DNA of 64,000 nt from Anaerolineaceae bacterium. Lineage in GTDB: Bacteria > Chloroflexota > Anaerolineae > Anaerolineales > Anaerolineaceae. Where the stretch lies: contig JAENYZ010000003.1 in assembly GCA_016841525.1 (NCBI GenBank), forward strand, positions 372,001-436,000. The letters are read 5' to 3'. Below are positions 36,481 through 45,214 of this stretch, piece after piece; position 1 is the first letter of the stretch, and each line of letters opens with the position of its first letter. Below the pieces are notes generated by a model, which saw nothing but the letters and a program-made list of their open reading frames with translations, was not told where the DNA came from and made no database searches. Both the position numbers and the translations under genes were made by a program.

Positions 36481-37422
36481 ATGGAATTTTGGTGGGTAAA
36501 TCACAAACAAACTTTTGATCAAGAGTTAAGTTACGGTTTTCTCTGGTCCCCAAAAACTAACAGGGATGATTCAAGAAACCAATTTTATATCAATATGACT
36601 ATTATTCAGGAGGGGGATTTAGTTTTCTCTTATTCAGAAGGTGTAATTAAAGCTATAGGATATGTAACCTCAAGAGGAACTGTATCACCCAGACCTGATG
36701 TATTTGGTGATGTTGGAGAGCAATGGAGTAGAGTCGGATGGATTGTTAAAATTGATTGGCTCCTATTAGATAATCCTTTTTCTCCTAAAGACCACATTGA
36801 TAGGATTAGAAATCTTTTGCCTTCAAAATATTCTCCAATAAGATCTTCTGGGGATGGAAATCAAGGATGTTATTTGGCTAGTATCAGCAGTGATTTGGCA
36901 AAGGAACTATTATCTATTTCAGAGAACAAAAAATCGGTGCAGGATTTTTTGGATGAGAAAGAGATCGAGAAAAAAGAGAACGATGAAATTGATAGGATTC
37001 GAACGTCAGATATTGCTGCCACTGAGAAGCAGCAGTTGATCAAAGCTCGAAGAGGACAAGGCTACTTTCGTGAAAACTTAAAAAATATAGAAACTGAATG
37101 TAGATTAACTCACGTCAATAATCATAACCTCTTAATTGCAAGCCATATAAAACCTTGGAGAAACTCAACCGATACCGAAAAACTTGATGGAAATAACGGC
37201 TTATTACTCTCTCCTCATATTGATAAGTTATTTGATAGAGGGTACGTCTCTTTCACGGATGATGGTTTTATTCTAAGAAGTAACCAAGAAGTTGATCAGG
37301 TAATGGAAAAATGGGGATTAGATCCTAACATGAATATTGGTGAATTTAATGACGATCAAAAGAAATATCTCGAGTATCATAGAAATCATATCTTTGAGGC
37401 TGAGTATCTCTTGCAAATGTAG
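36481..37422 (+). CDS. EVE-like/HNH endonuclease, candidate type IV restriction enzyme
   Basis: A 313-residue two-domain protein. The N-terminal part (about 1-145) resembles EVE/PUA-type modified-base readers: FWWVNHKQTF at the start and GDLVFSYSEGVIKAIGYV in the core. The C-terminal part (about 190-300) is an HNH_2-type nuclease: LLIASHIKPWRNS, GNNGLLLSPHIDKLFDRGYVSF. Fusions of a modified-base reader with HNH cut DNA carrying modified cytosine, as foreign phage DNA does. GGAGGG precedes the ATG. The reader assignment is by pattern only. Confidence 0.78.
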   Translation: MEFWWVNHKQTFDQELSYGFLWSPKTNRDDSRNQFYINMTIIQEGDLVFSYSEGVIKAIGYVTSRGTVSPRPDVFGDVGEQWSRVGWIVKIDWLLLDNPFSPKDHIDRIRNLLPSKYSPIRSSGDGNQGCYLASISSDLAKELLSISENKKSVQDFLDEKEIEKKENDEIDRIRTSDIAATEKQQLIKARRGQGYFRENLKNIETECRLTHVNNHNLLIASHIKPWRNSTDTEKLDGNNGLLLSPHIDKLFDRGYVSFTDDGFILRSNQEVDQVMEKWGLDPNMNIGEFNDDQKKYLEYHRNHIFEAEYLLQM

Positions 37423-37514
37423 AATATTCTAATTTATTACTTGGTCTTAAAAAATATCCAAGGTAGATATCGTCTTCTTTCCGCTAAGGTATTGAGAAAT
37501 TGCTAAGGTAATAT

Positions 37515-37913
37515 ATGACTTGGTCAAGAAAATATCAATTATCTAAATACTTAAATGCACCTAAGAAGGCAGGCGTATATATTATTGGAATTCCCAATGG
37601 GTATTTTAGTGAACCTGGAGAAGTAGACAATTTTCTTGGAGAAAATTATCCCGACAATTTTGAACCAATGTATGTTGGTATTTCTAAAAGGTCAATAAGA
37701 AGTAGATTATATTCACATTATAAAGGTAATGGAAATAAACATGTTAGAGATCATATAGAGAAAAATGGGAGTGAAAATATTTTCTTTATATTTGATGAAA
37801 CATTAAAAACAGAAATTGAAGATGTCTTCTTATTCTCTTTGGTAAACGGTTTCCCTTGGAATGTAAAAAGAAGAGAAGAAGGAAATTGGATAAAGTTTAT
37901 TACTAACCTTTAG
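37515..37913 (+). CDS. GIY-YIG domain protein
   Basis: A 132-residue protein consisting of a GIY-YIG nuclease fold: AGVYIIG (in place of GIY), MYVGIS (in place of YIG), the conserved arginine region RSIRSRLYSHY, and a late glutamate in TEIEDVFLF. It may cleave DNA together with the upstream HNH protein. Last gene before the repeated attachment site. Confidence 0.72.
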   Translation: MTWSRKYQLSKYLNAPKKAGVYIIGIPNGYFSEPGEVDNFLGENYPDNFEPMYVGISKRSIRSRLYSHYKGNGNKHVRDHIEKNGSENIFFIFDETLKTEIEDVFLFSLVNGFPWNVKRREEGNWIKFITNL

Positions 37914-37991
37914 TGATTGAGTAATTGATTCTACATAAAACTTATTTGAACTAGTTGTTATTTAGTATCCTCATAGGAATTGCATACTTAT

Positions 37992-38013
37992 CCGCTCGGT
38001 CGTAGGTTCGAAT
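37992..38013 (+). repeat. Exact copy of tRNA-Met 3' half (island right end)
   Basis: Identical over 22 nt to 32635-32656. The bases after it (to 38030) still resemble the tRNA 3' end but have several changes, and the acceptor stem is lost. No D arm or anticodon arm is present, so it is not a tRNA gene. Confidence 0.85.
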
Positions 38014-38056
38014 TCTGACTGGCCCTCATGAAGTAATTATTGGTGGGAAATTATTA

Positions 38057-38151
38057 GCCGTTTTTACCTGTTTTGAACAAAACTTAATAGCAAGATTCAC
38101 TGGTTGTTTTTCTCAGTTAAACTTGGGTGGTTAACATCATCAGAAGCTTGG
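38057..38151. repeat. Flank repeat, copy 1
   Basis: About 95 nt that recur at 47523-47615 at roughly 70 % identity, both directly after a tRNA 3'-end copy. Shared core: TTTTTACC, TGAACAAAA, TTAATAG and CAGTTAA. Confidence 0.7.
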
Positions 38152-39004
38152 TCAGATAGCATATCGCAAGGCAAAATTAAGGAGCCTGGTACTTTTATTG
38201 ACATTGGGATTGATCATTCATTTGATAGGGTTCGAAACAGTAAAAATTGCATTCAATGCATAATGGATGGTCTTAGGACTGATCGAGATCTCATTATCGT
38301 TGTGGCTTTTCCTCAATATCCGAGATAATAGATCGAAAATTTGTAGGCGCAGAAAACCTTTCGATATTGAAGTAAGTAGAAAAAATTAAAACTCTGGCAA
38401 TAGCACCACTAGCATATATCTTTGATGAGGCGTTTGTCTTTGCCCCCCCTAATGTTTATAAGAAAAAATGAAAGAGCTTTATATCACCACATTAAATTGA
38501 GCTTTTTTGTTTCAGCCAAATTGTAGATATTTCACTTCAAGAAGTAATTTAACACTGATGTATTTAGCGATCTTGATCTAAAAAACCTCAATTCTCATAA
38601 TGAATTCCAGAAATTGCTGTAGAATTAGATACGGAAGTGAAAATAATATATAAGAAGGAATAATTATTGAATATTGATTAATGAGATAACTGTTCATTTG
38701 GAGGGAAATTAGATTTGAAAAATAATTACTCATTGCATATTTTTAAAATATTTTTTAAGCTATATGTGTTTCTTTCTATAATTTTCAATATTACTTATTA
38801 AAAAATTTTATACAATAATTTGATTTTTCTAATCTTTTGCGCCATTGTATAATGAAATAATTATACGGATCAGAATAATAAAGTTAGATGATATTTTGCT
38901 CAACAATTTCTTATTTAAAGTTATTTTTGAATGAAGATATTTGGCTATATTAATTAAATTAGGAAAAATCTGCGTCTTAAAAAACAATAGAGAAAGAGGT
39001 TTAG
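38152..39004. other. Gene-free AT-rich stretch
   Basis: No credible gene. A short frame at 38104-38328 overlaps the flank repeat and has no recognisable domain; it may be the remnant of a gene. GAGCTTTTTTG near 38500 could be part of a weak terminator. Confidence 0.4.
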
Positions 39005-39919
39005 ATGAGATATTTCAAAAAAAAGGATTACGTTTTCTTATTATTCATTTTATTTATTTTCCCAGTCATAGTAAAAATGCTAATAATCACTATTATCGGA
39101 TGGATCATCAGTTCATTACAACCTAATTATTTGAGGGTTTTCTTAACGAATCAACCTGTAGGAAAAATTATATTTATCAGTTTTTTTGTCCTATTTCCTT
39201 TCTGGGTTATTCCTTCTTTAATTAAAGATGTTAGAAATAAAAGTAATGAAATTAAAAAATTTTTTCAAAACTTAATAAATAGATTAATTAATTTGCTTAA
39301 GTCTTATATTGGACTTGATGATGTTATAGCAATTATTATCGGGATTTTTGGTGGATTATTCTATATTTTGAGAGATAGCCTTTTAAACGATCACGATTTT
39401 TTCATTTTTTACGAACGAATTCATATAGAATTAATAGGAATATCAATAACAGTGCTTATATTAGGGAATGCAAACCAATATACAAGAACAAAAAGCACAA
39501 AGGAAAGGCTCATCCTTCAAATGGGTAGTCCAGATAACGGTTTTGCAAATGATGCTGTTGGACAACTTAGAAGATTGAATTGGCTTATGGATGGAACATT
39601 AAAAAAAGCTAATTTACATAATGCTAATCTTGAATATGTTGATCTAAATCATGCTTTATTAAAAGAAGTAAATTTTAAATTCGCAAACTTGCAAAAATCT
39701 AATTTACAATACGCAAATTTGGAAGATTCAGATTTAAGATTTGCTAACTTAGGCGGAACAGACCTTGCAAGAGCTTTTTTACAAGGCGCAAATCTAGAAC
39801 ATATTAGCTTTGATGAGAACACAAGGTGGTGTTCAATTTATAATAATAAGACTAGGTGGCCAAAAGAATTCAATCCATCTCAACATAATTGCCTTCATGA
39901 AAATAATTATAAGTATTAA
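39005..39919 (+). CDS. Membrane-anchored pentapeptide-repeat protein
   Basis: A 304-residue protein. About four membrane helices (residues about 8-35, 50-72, 105-122, 136-155) precede a cytoplasmic pentapeptide-repeat region (about 195-265) of A(N/D)L-type units such as LKKANLHNANLEYVDL. The end, NTRWCSIYNNKTRWP, is common in this family. The repeats form a right-handed beta helix; function unknown. AT-rich like the rest of the island. Confidence 0.85.
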   Translation: MRYFKKKDYVFLLFILFIFPVIVKMLIITIIGWIISSLQPNYLRVFLTNQPVGKIIFISFFVLFPFWVIPSLIKDVRNKSNEIKKFFQNLINRLINLLKSYIGLDDVIAIIIGIFGGLFYILRDSLLNDHDFFIFYERIHIELIGISITVLILGNANQYTRTKSTKERLILQMGSPDNGFANDAVGQLRRLNWLMDGTLKKANLHNANLEYVDLNHALLKEVNFKFANLQKSNLQYANLEDSDLRFANLGGTDLARAFLQGANLEHISFDENTRWCSIYNNKTRWPKEFNPSQHNCLHENNYKY

Positions 39920-40363
39920 CACTTTACAGTTTTTTATTACAGATGATTTAGATTTATAGATTGAAGAAAATATTATTGTGATTAGGTTAAATATCAATAT
40001 TTCCCTTATTTAAAACCGAAACATAAATAACTTGTATGAGATCGGGATTATGTAAACTTAAATTAAGTAATTAGATTAATTTTAAGCTGAGATCACAAAA
40101 AGATTAGAAGAAAACTATATTTTTTCCAGAAGTTAAATGATTTGCGATTATTTGTAAAGCTGAAATTCTTAATAATTATAAATGGCAAGAATATATTCTC
40201 TTATTTACATGCTTGTTTTTGATCTTTTCTCTGCTCAATCACCTGTTAATAATGACCTAAGATATATAGATCTATAAAAAAATATTGAGTAGTAATTTAA
40301 TGGTGGTATTTTTTTCTTTTTTACATATAGCAAATGAAACTAACTGTGATCTTTAGAGATTAA
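39920..40363. other. Gene-free AT-rich stretch
   Basis: Nothing supportable on either strand. A sharp change of composition at about 40364 marks the end of the AT-rich zone. Confidence 0.5.
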
Positions 40364-40657
40364 TTTGTAGAAAAGGTTTACACTGCGGCAAAACTGCCGT
40401 TGGTACGCTTTCCTGTGCGACGGTCCTATTCGACCTCGGAGCTGGAATCAGTCTTAAACGAGTATCTTGACCCGAATGAAACCACACCACAAACCCAGCC
40501 GGTTATCGCAGAAGCACAAAGCGCATCCCCCCTGTGTCCCAAATGCGGGAGCGAGATGGTGCTGAGAACGGCAAAAAGGGGGGCAAGCCAGGGCGAACAA
40601 TTTTGGGGCTGCCCAAATTATCCCCAATGCCGCGGCACACAAAAATATGAGGCATAG
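40364..40657 (+). pseudogene. C-terminal fragment with topoisomerase-type zinc ribbon
   Basis: The frame is open from 40364 with no good start, and reads straight into protein-like sequence (AAKLPLVRFPVRRSYSTSEL). The last 40 residues form a C4 zinc ribbon, CPKCGSEM...FWGCPNYPQCRG, as found at the end of topoisomerase I and of some nuclease-like proteins. The upstream part is missing, cut where the AT-rich zone ends. It is most likely the severed tail of a larger gene. Confidence 0.65.
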
Positions 40658-41020
40658 GTTGCAGTATATTTTTAGGGTTGGATCCCATTTATAAAATCCA
40701 GGCAAAATTTAATGCCAGAAACCATTCATCCTCCCAACACCCCTTAAAACAATCGTAATAATTCAAATAAAACAGGAATTTTTGTGCTAAAATTAAATTA
40801 GGTCTCCCCAACGACCCTCTCTCCCCAAGGACGCAGGCTTGAATAAGTTGGCAGAATATTGTAGACGTTGAATTTCGATAAGCACCCATTCAGTTTTTTA
40901 TTCTTAAATGGGTCAATTATCAATAATAATGACTGGGGAGCCAAATCCGACCAAAAGGTTGGGTGCATGTTTGCTGACTAATTTATACTGATCATCCAAG
41001 AAATGAACTTAGGAGAAAAA
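40658..41020. other. Gene-free stretch
   Basis: No gene or clear structure seen in about 360 nt ahead of the HhH protein gene. Confidence 0.4.
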
Positions 41021-41848
41021 ATGGACGAAACAAAAATACTAGACTTACTCAACAATGGAAGTCAGGACGAATTGATGGCCTTGCCTGGCATCGGCGACGT
41101 GCTGTCAAACCGCTTGATTGAAGCGCGACCCTTCGACTCAATGGAAGCGGCGCAGACCGTTAATGGCATTAGCGCCAATTTACTGAAGCGGATTGCTGAT
41201 GCCGATGAGGAACCAGAGGCTGATACGTCGGATCCTGCCCTAGATAAACCGGAGCCTGAACCTGGGAAAGGGGACGAAGCCCCGGCCGAATCCCCCTCAA
41301 CCAGTGTCAAAGCAAAGGCCGAGGAAGAAGGCCCAGAGATCAAACAGGTGCAAGCCGCCCCTCAAACCGTGGAAACCCTGCCCAATCAATTTGAGGAAGC
41401 CTCTAAATCTCACGGCTCGCTGTGGACGATCCTGATCAGTAGTGCCATTACTGCTTTGGTCACAATTCTTCTTACACTCGCCGTTCTGGGCGGCATCAAC
41501 GGCAGCCTAAAATTTGCCACAAGCACCCAGGTTCAAACGATGCAGCGGGAGGCTGCCCAATTGTCGACCCGGATAGATACATTCCAGGGTGACCTGGACG
41601 GCTTGCGTGGACGGGTGGACATCCTCGAAGGTCTGGGAGATCGCACAGCGGCGTTGGAGACTGCCCAAGCGCAGCTTGCCGCCGACCAGGAAACACTCAG
41701 CCAACAGGTGACTGATTTACAAACTGAGATCGCTGCACTGAACGAAAAAGTCACCTCGCAGGAAGAACAAACGCAGCGTTTTGAAACCTTCTTCAAAGAC
41801 CTGCAAACCAGCCTTTTCAAATTGTTCACGCCGCAAGGAGACAACTAA
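41021..41848 (+). CDS. HhH-membrane-coiled-coil protein
   Basis: A protein of 275 residues from the ATG at 41021, which has AGGAG upstream; an ATG 18 nt earlier lacks one. A helix-hairpin-helix unit (about 10-60, LMALPGIGDVLSNRLIEA) is followed by a Pro/Glu-rich linker, one membrane helix (about 135-160) and a long coiled coil. The HhH on the cytoplasmic side could touch DNA, the coiled coil lies outside. Start of the next gene overlaps its stop (TAATG). Confidence 0.75.
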   Translation: MDETKILDLLNNGSQDELMALPGIGDVLSNRLIEARPFDSMEAAQTVNGISANLLKRIADADEEPEADTSDPALDKPEPEPGKGDEAPAESPSTSVKAKAEEEGPEIKQVQAAPQTVETLPNQFEEASKSHGSLWTILISSAITALVTILLTLAVLGGINGSLKFATSTQVQTMQREAAQLSTRIDTFQGDLDGLRGRVDILEGLGDRTAALETAQAQLAADQETLSQQVTDLQTEIAALNEKVTSQEEQTQRFETFFKDLQTSLFKLFTPQGDN

Positions 41849-42672
41849 TGAGCGTCGATCCAAAACCAACCCAATCTTTCTGGTCTCGCATGGGACGAGC
41901 TTTTGTCAATATCTTACGCTACCTGCTAATTTTGGCACTGATCGCTGGCGTCGTAGTTGCCATATACTTTGGTGCGCCTTACCTGTACGAAAAATTCATC
42001 CTGCCGATTGAAGCCAATACCGCCCGCCTGGACGAAATTGAAAACAAACAGGCTGCTGATATTGAGCAGCTGACCGGCCAGATTACAGACCTTAAAAGCC
42101 GCCTGGCTGACCTGGAAACCCGCCAGACCACGACCGCTCAGACCCTGGCAGAAGCGCAGGGTGAGATCACTGCTCTGGAATCCGCCCTGCAGTCTCAAAG
42201 CGAAACACTCACACAACTGGATGCTATGCAGGCAACACTGGATACCCTATCCCTCTCCGTCACCGACCATGAATCGCGTTTTGTGGAAGTTAACGATACC
42301 CTGGCTGAGGTGCAGCGTGAGCTTATGTTTAGCCGCGCAATCGAGATGCTTTCCCGCGCACGCCTATACCTCTATGAAAGTAATTTCGGGTTGGCCAGGC
42401 TGGATGTGCAAACTGCACGCGATTTGCTTCTCAGCTTACAAAGTGACATTGCAGCTGATAAAAATGCTACATTGCAAGAAGTCATCACTCGCCTTGACCT
42501 GGCGTTGGATAGCCTGCCCACTTCCCCGGTGATCGCTGTGGACGACGTGGATATCGCCTGGCAGCTGCTGGTCAATGGCCTGCCTGATCTTCCTGCGCCC
42601 ACGCCCTTGCCCGATTCTGTCAACGAAACGCCCATTCCTACAGAGGAAGTTACCCCCACCGAAACACCATGA
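41848..42672 (+). CDS. Membrane-anchored coiled-coil protein
   Basis: A 274-residue protein. One membrane helix (about 22-45), a long coiled coil (about 55-160), a helical domain (about 165-235, SRARLYLYESNFGLARLD) and a Pro/Thr-rich tail. It has the same plan as the preceding protein without the HhH unit, and translation is coupled to it. The pair may form a hetero-oligomer across the membrane. Function unknown. Confidence 0.75.
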   Translation: MSVDPKPTQSFWSRMGRAFVNILRYLLILALIAGVVVAIYFGAPYLYEKFILPIEANTARLDEIENKQAADIEQLTGQITDLKSRLADLETRQTTTAQTLAEAQGEITALESALQSQSETLTQLDAMQATLDTLSLSVTDHESRFVEVNDTLAEVQRELMFSRAIEMLSRARLYLYESNFGLARLDVQTARDLLLSLQSDIAADKNATLQEVITRLDLALDSLPTSPVIAVDDVDIAWQLLVNGLPDLPAPTPLPDSVNETPIPTEEVTPTETP

Positions 42673-42860
42673 TCCTCTCATCAAGAATACAGGGAAACAA
42701 GTAACAATAACAACAGAATCGAGCAAACTCAATCCAGTAGCGATTGAGTCCGAAAATCCCGAAGCTGCTTCATCCCCTCCTCAATCGGGAGGAGCCTGCC
42801 TCTGAATTGGAGTAAACTGCGGCCAAACCTTCACCTGTTCAGACGGAGGGGAAGCCCGAG

Positions 42861-43118
42861 ATGGGACGTTTCAAAAGTATCCTGCGCACAACGCTGATCG
42901 TACTGGCAGTGCTTATAGAACTCAAGACCGTCCATATCGAACTCAAAAACGACAACATCAATCTGGCAGCAAATATGCTGATACGTCTGAATTTGATATT
43001 AACTGGTATGGATAACGACTTGATTACCGCTCAAGCTGACTTGGGACTGCCGTCTATTAATTTGCATCTGCGGAGCCCCTGCCTTTTGGCAAACAATAAT
43101 AGCAGACGGATTTTGTAA
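42861..43118 (+). pseudogene. Possible decayed relative of the coiled-coil gene
   Basis: An 85-residue frame starting MGRFKSILRTTLIVLAVL, a short membrane-like start, followed by a helix with NINLAANMLIRLNLIL that loosely echoes the helical domain of the preceding protein. The surrounding 42673-43130 holds scraps of frame interrupted by stops. Best read as a worn duplicate; weak. Confidence 0.3.
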
Positions 43119-43413
43119 GTTAAAAGCGCTAATTAAAACCTACATTGACTTATTGGGGATTCATCGTGAATAATGACATTTTTCTACATTCGCGTTAGCT
43201 TTGTAACACTATCTTTCGGGTGAAAATTAGTTTGGTCTCAAACCATGTTTAGTCATCTCAGGAACCAAAGACGTTTCGAGTGAGAGAGGTGTTTTTGGGG
43301 CTTAAAGGAAATTCTTGCTTGGAAAGAGGCGAATGGGGTAAGAAGTTATTGTGTTGAGGTTTCTAAATCCGTGTTTCCTACTGAAAATAGTATATTTGGA
43401 TTTGAAATATCAT

Positions 43414-43459
43414 CCGTGCGGTCGTCTGTTTGAATTGCCCCCAGGGCGTACCGGGCCCA
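43414..43459 (+). repeat. Decayed tRNA-Met 3' copy with insertion (c)
   Basis: CCG.GCGGTCGT..GTT.GAAT followed by a 13-nt insert TGCCCCCAGGGCG (43436-43448) and then TACCGGGCCCA (43449-43459), the last 11 nt identical to the tRNA 3' end. The insert replaces the CC that starts the 3' T-stem. Confidence 0.8.
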
Positions 43460-43570
43460 TTGCAATATCCTCTGCTAAATTTTCCAACTAATCGAATTGA
43501 AGTATTTTTCCTTTATCATCTCATAGAAGCGATTTTAAGTATTAAAATAATTTTATGAGGATATGAACTT

Positions 43571-43699
43571 ATGGTGAACAATAACTATAAAGAAAAACCA
43601 ATTGAAAAGCATTTATGGAAAGCCGCCTCACACAGCATAAGGGATGCATGCCTTCAGGCGCATTTTTTGTGCGCAAAAGAATTGACAAAAAAGAGATAG
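43571..43699 (+). CDS. Short frame, possible HsdM N-terminal remnant
   Basis: A 42-residue frame with a start 9-12 nt after a purine-rich site. IEKHLWKAA recalls the first helix of type I restriction methylase HsdM, but the rest does not follow. It ends 9 nt before the P-loop protein gene. Either a gene fragment or a leader; low support. Confidence 0.25.
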   Translation: MVNNNYKEKPIEKHLWKAASHSIRDACLQAHFLCAKELTKKR

Positions 43700-43708
43700 G
43701 GCTTCTTA

Positions 43709-44668
43709 ATGAATACTAATTTGATAATCATTGATGGACATTCATCAGTAGGAAAATCCAGTATTTCAAAGCGTGTATCACAGCAGATCAGCCGCGATCA
43801 TGATGCATATTGGCTGCATGAAGAGTGTGAAAATCATCCAATACGACACAATGAATTCAGCTTTGGGGAATTGGGTACCCTTGAAGGTATGGAACGAAAT
43901 AGAATCGGGATGTTGAATAAGTGGAAGGCATTTAGAGATTCAATAAGCGCATCCGGGAAAGTATGTGTTACTGAAGGATGTTTTTTGCATGCCTATGATC
44001 GGTATTTTATTCATAGTACCTGGAATGAAAATGATATCCTTACCTATTGTTCGCAGGTGTTAGATGCCATAAATGAATTAAATCCCATCATTGTCTTTCT
44101 ATATCGTCCTGATCTGCGGAAAAGCCTGGAAAAAGCATTTATTGCACGGGGTAAATGGTGGCGGGATCTGATGCTAAGAAGAGATGATCAGCATGTGTAT
44201 TTTAAGAATCATGATTTTATAAACGAAAATAGCATGTTTAGCGCTATTGAATATGAACAAATAAAAATGTTGGAGATATTTGACCGATTGAAGTGTTTAA
44301 AGATCAAGATAGACACAAGCGATGAGCAATGGGATGATTATGTTCAGGAAATAATTTCCTTTATTGGTTTAAAGTATAGAAAAGAAAATCCTTATCCGTG
44401 TGATATGAAGCAATTCCTTGGCACGTATCGATGGCAGAATGGCACAGCGGATGATGAGTGGATTATTAAGTATGATGATGCGAATCAATGTTTGTACACT
44501 TCCTTATTTTGGCCCTATATGCCCATGAAATGTATGGCGGATAATGTGTTTGAGTTAATATCATTTCCTGTAGAATTACATTTCCAAAAAATTAAGAATA
44601 ATTTACAGTTTCGTGTCCACGGAAATTATGATTGGGAGTATAACAATCAAATATTCAGCAGGGTGTGA
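43709..44668 (+). CDS. P-loop NTPase/kinase-like protein
   Basis: A 319-residue protein. Walker A GHSSVGKSS at residues 10-18 starts a kinase-like fold (to about 215), with VFLYRPDLRKSLEKAF resembling a lid or nucleotide-binding arginine region. A separate C-terminal domain (about 230-319) begins FLGTYRWQNGTADDEW and looks all-beta. Substrate unknown; a small-molecule kinase is the best guess. It stands with a short frame between two decayed tRNA copies. Confidence 0.65.
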   Translation: MNTNLIIIDGHSSVGKSSISKRVSQQISRDHDAYWLHEECENHPIRHNEFSFGELGTLEGMERNRIGMLNKWKAFRDSISASGKVCVTEGCFLHAYDRYFIHSTWNENDILTYCSQVLDAINELNPIIVFLYRPDLRKSLEKAFIARGKWWRDLMLRRDDQHVYFKNHDFINENSMFSAIEYEQIKMLEIFDRLKCLKIKIDTSDEQWDDYVQEIISFIGLKYRKENPYPCDMKQFLGTYRWQNGTADDEWIIKYDDANQCLYTSLFWPYMPMKCMADNVFELISFPVELHFQKIKNNLQFRVHGNYDWEYNNQIFSRV

Positions 44669-44766
44669 ACTGAGCCTAGTACAGCCTGCGGGCGACGTGT
44701 GGGAATAGTAAAATTTCCAGCCATTTTTGAGTCGAATTCTTTACCTTTCAGGAAATTCAATTTTAT

Positions 44767-44812
44767 CCGTTCGTTAGTAGGGTCGAACTGCCCGAAGGGT
44801 GTATCGGGTCCA
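44767..44812 (+). repeat. Decayed tRNA-Met 3' copy with insertion (d)
   Basis: CCGTTCGTTAGTAGGGTCGAAC, then a 13-nt insert TGCCCGAAGGGTG (44789-44801) at the same place as in the copy at 43414, then TATCGGGTCCA. Directional match is plus strand. Confidence 0.75.
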
Positions 44813-45214
44813 TCTTTCAACAAAAAATCTGTTATTTTCCAAATTACTACTGCTTATTAGTGTAAATTATTTCTTAACCCAGTGTGTTGCTGCAACTTCA
44901 TGTGCTCAATGATTATATTATTTGACGGCCGCTGAAAGATTTATTTATAATATTAACAGTCAAACTCATTATTTTCTTTACTTATAATTTGGTGTCATAA
45001 GTTTTTCCTCTTTAAACTTTCATAATCAAATGGGAGAAATAGATGTCATGAATTTTGATTGTGGGAGGGATGAGAGCATATCAAAGTTCTGGCTGAATAT
45101 CTCAAACGTCATCCGTTAATCGCGTACTTTGTTCTGACCTATCTATTCACCTGGACGCTATTAATAGCGATTCAACCATCTTATCTTGAAGGGCAAAGGT
45201 CTCTGGCCCCTTTT

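Larger units (their letters stand above)
32635..38013. mobile_element. tRNA-integrated genomic island
   Basis: The interval runs between two exact 22-bp copies of the tRNA 3' half (32635-32656 and 37992-38013). It is clearly more AT-rich than the genes before it and contains a truncated tyrosine integrase, a three-gene cassette and a defence-like set. The order tRNA, cargo, integrase remnant, cargo, second site is that of a chromosomally integrated island. The integrase is broken, so the island is probably fixed. An older, wider accessory zone continues to about 47740. Confidence 0.75.

Noticed and set aside
37992-38030. Second tRNA gene
   Set aside because: Only the 3' half is present and the acceptor stem has decayed.
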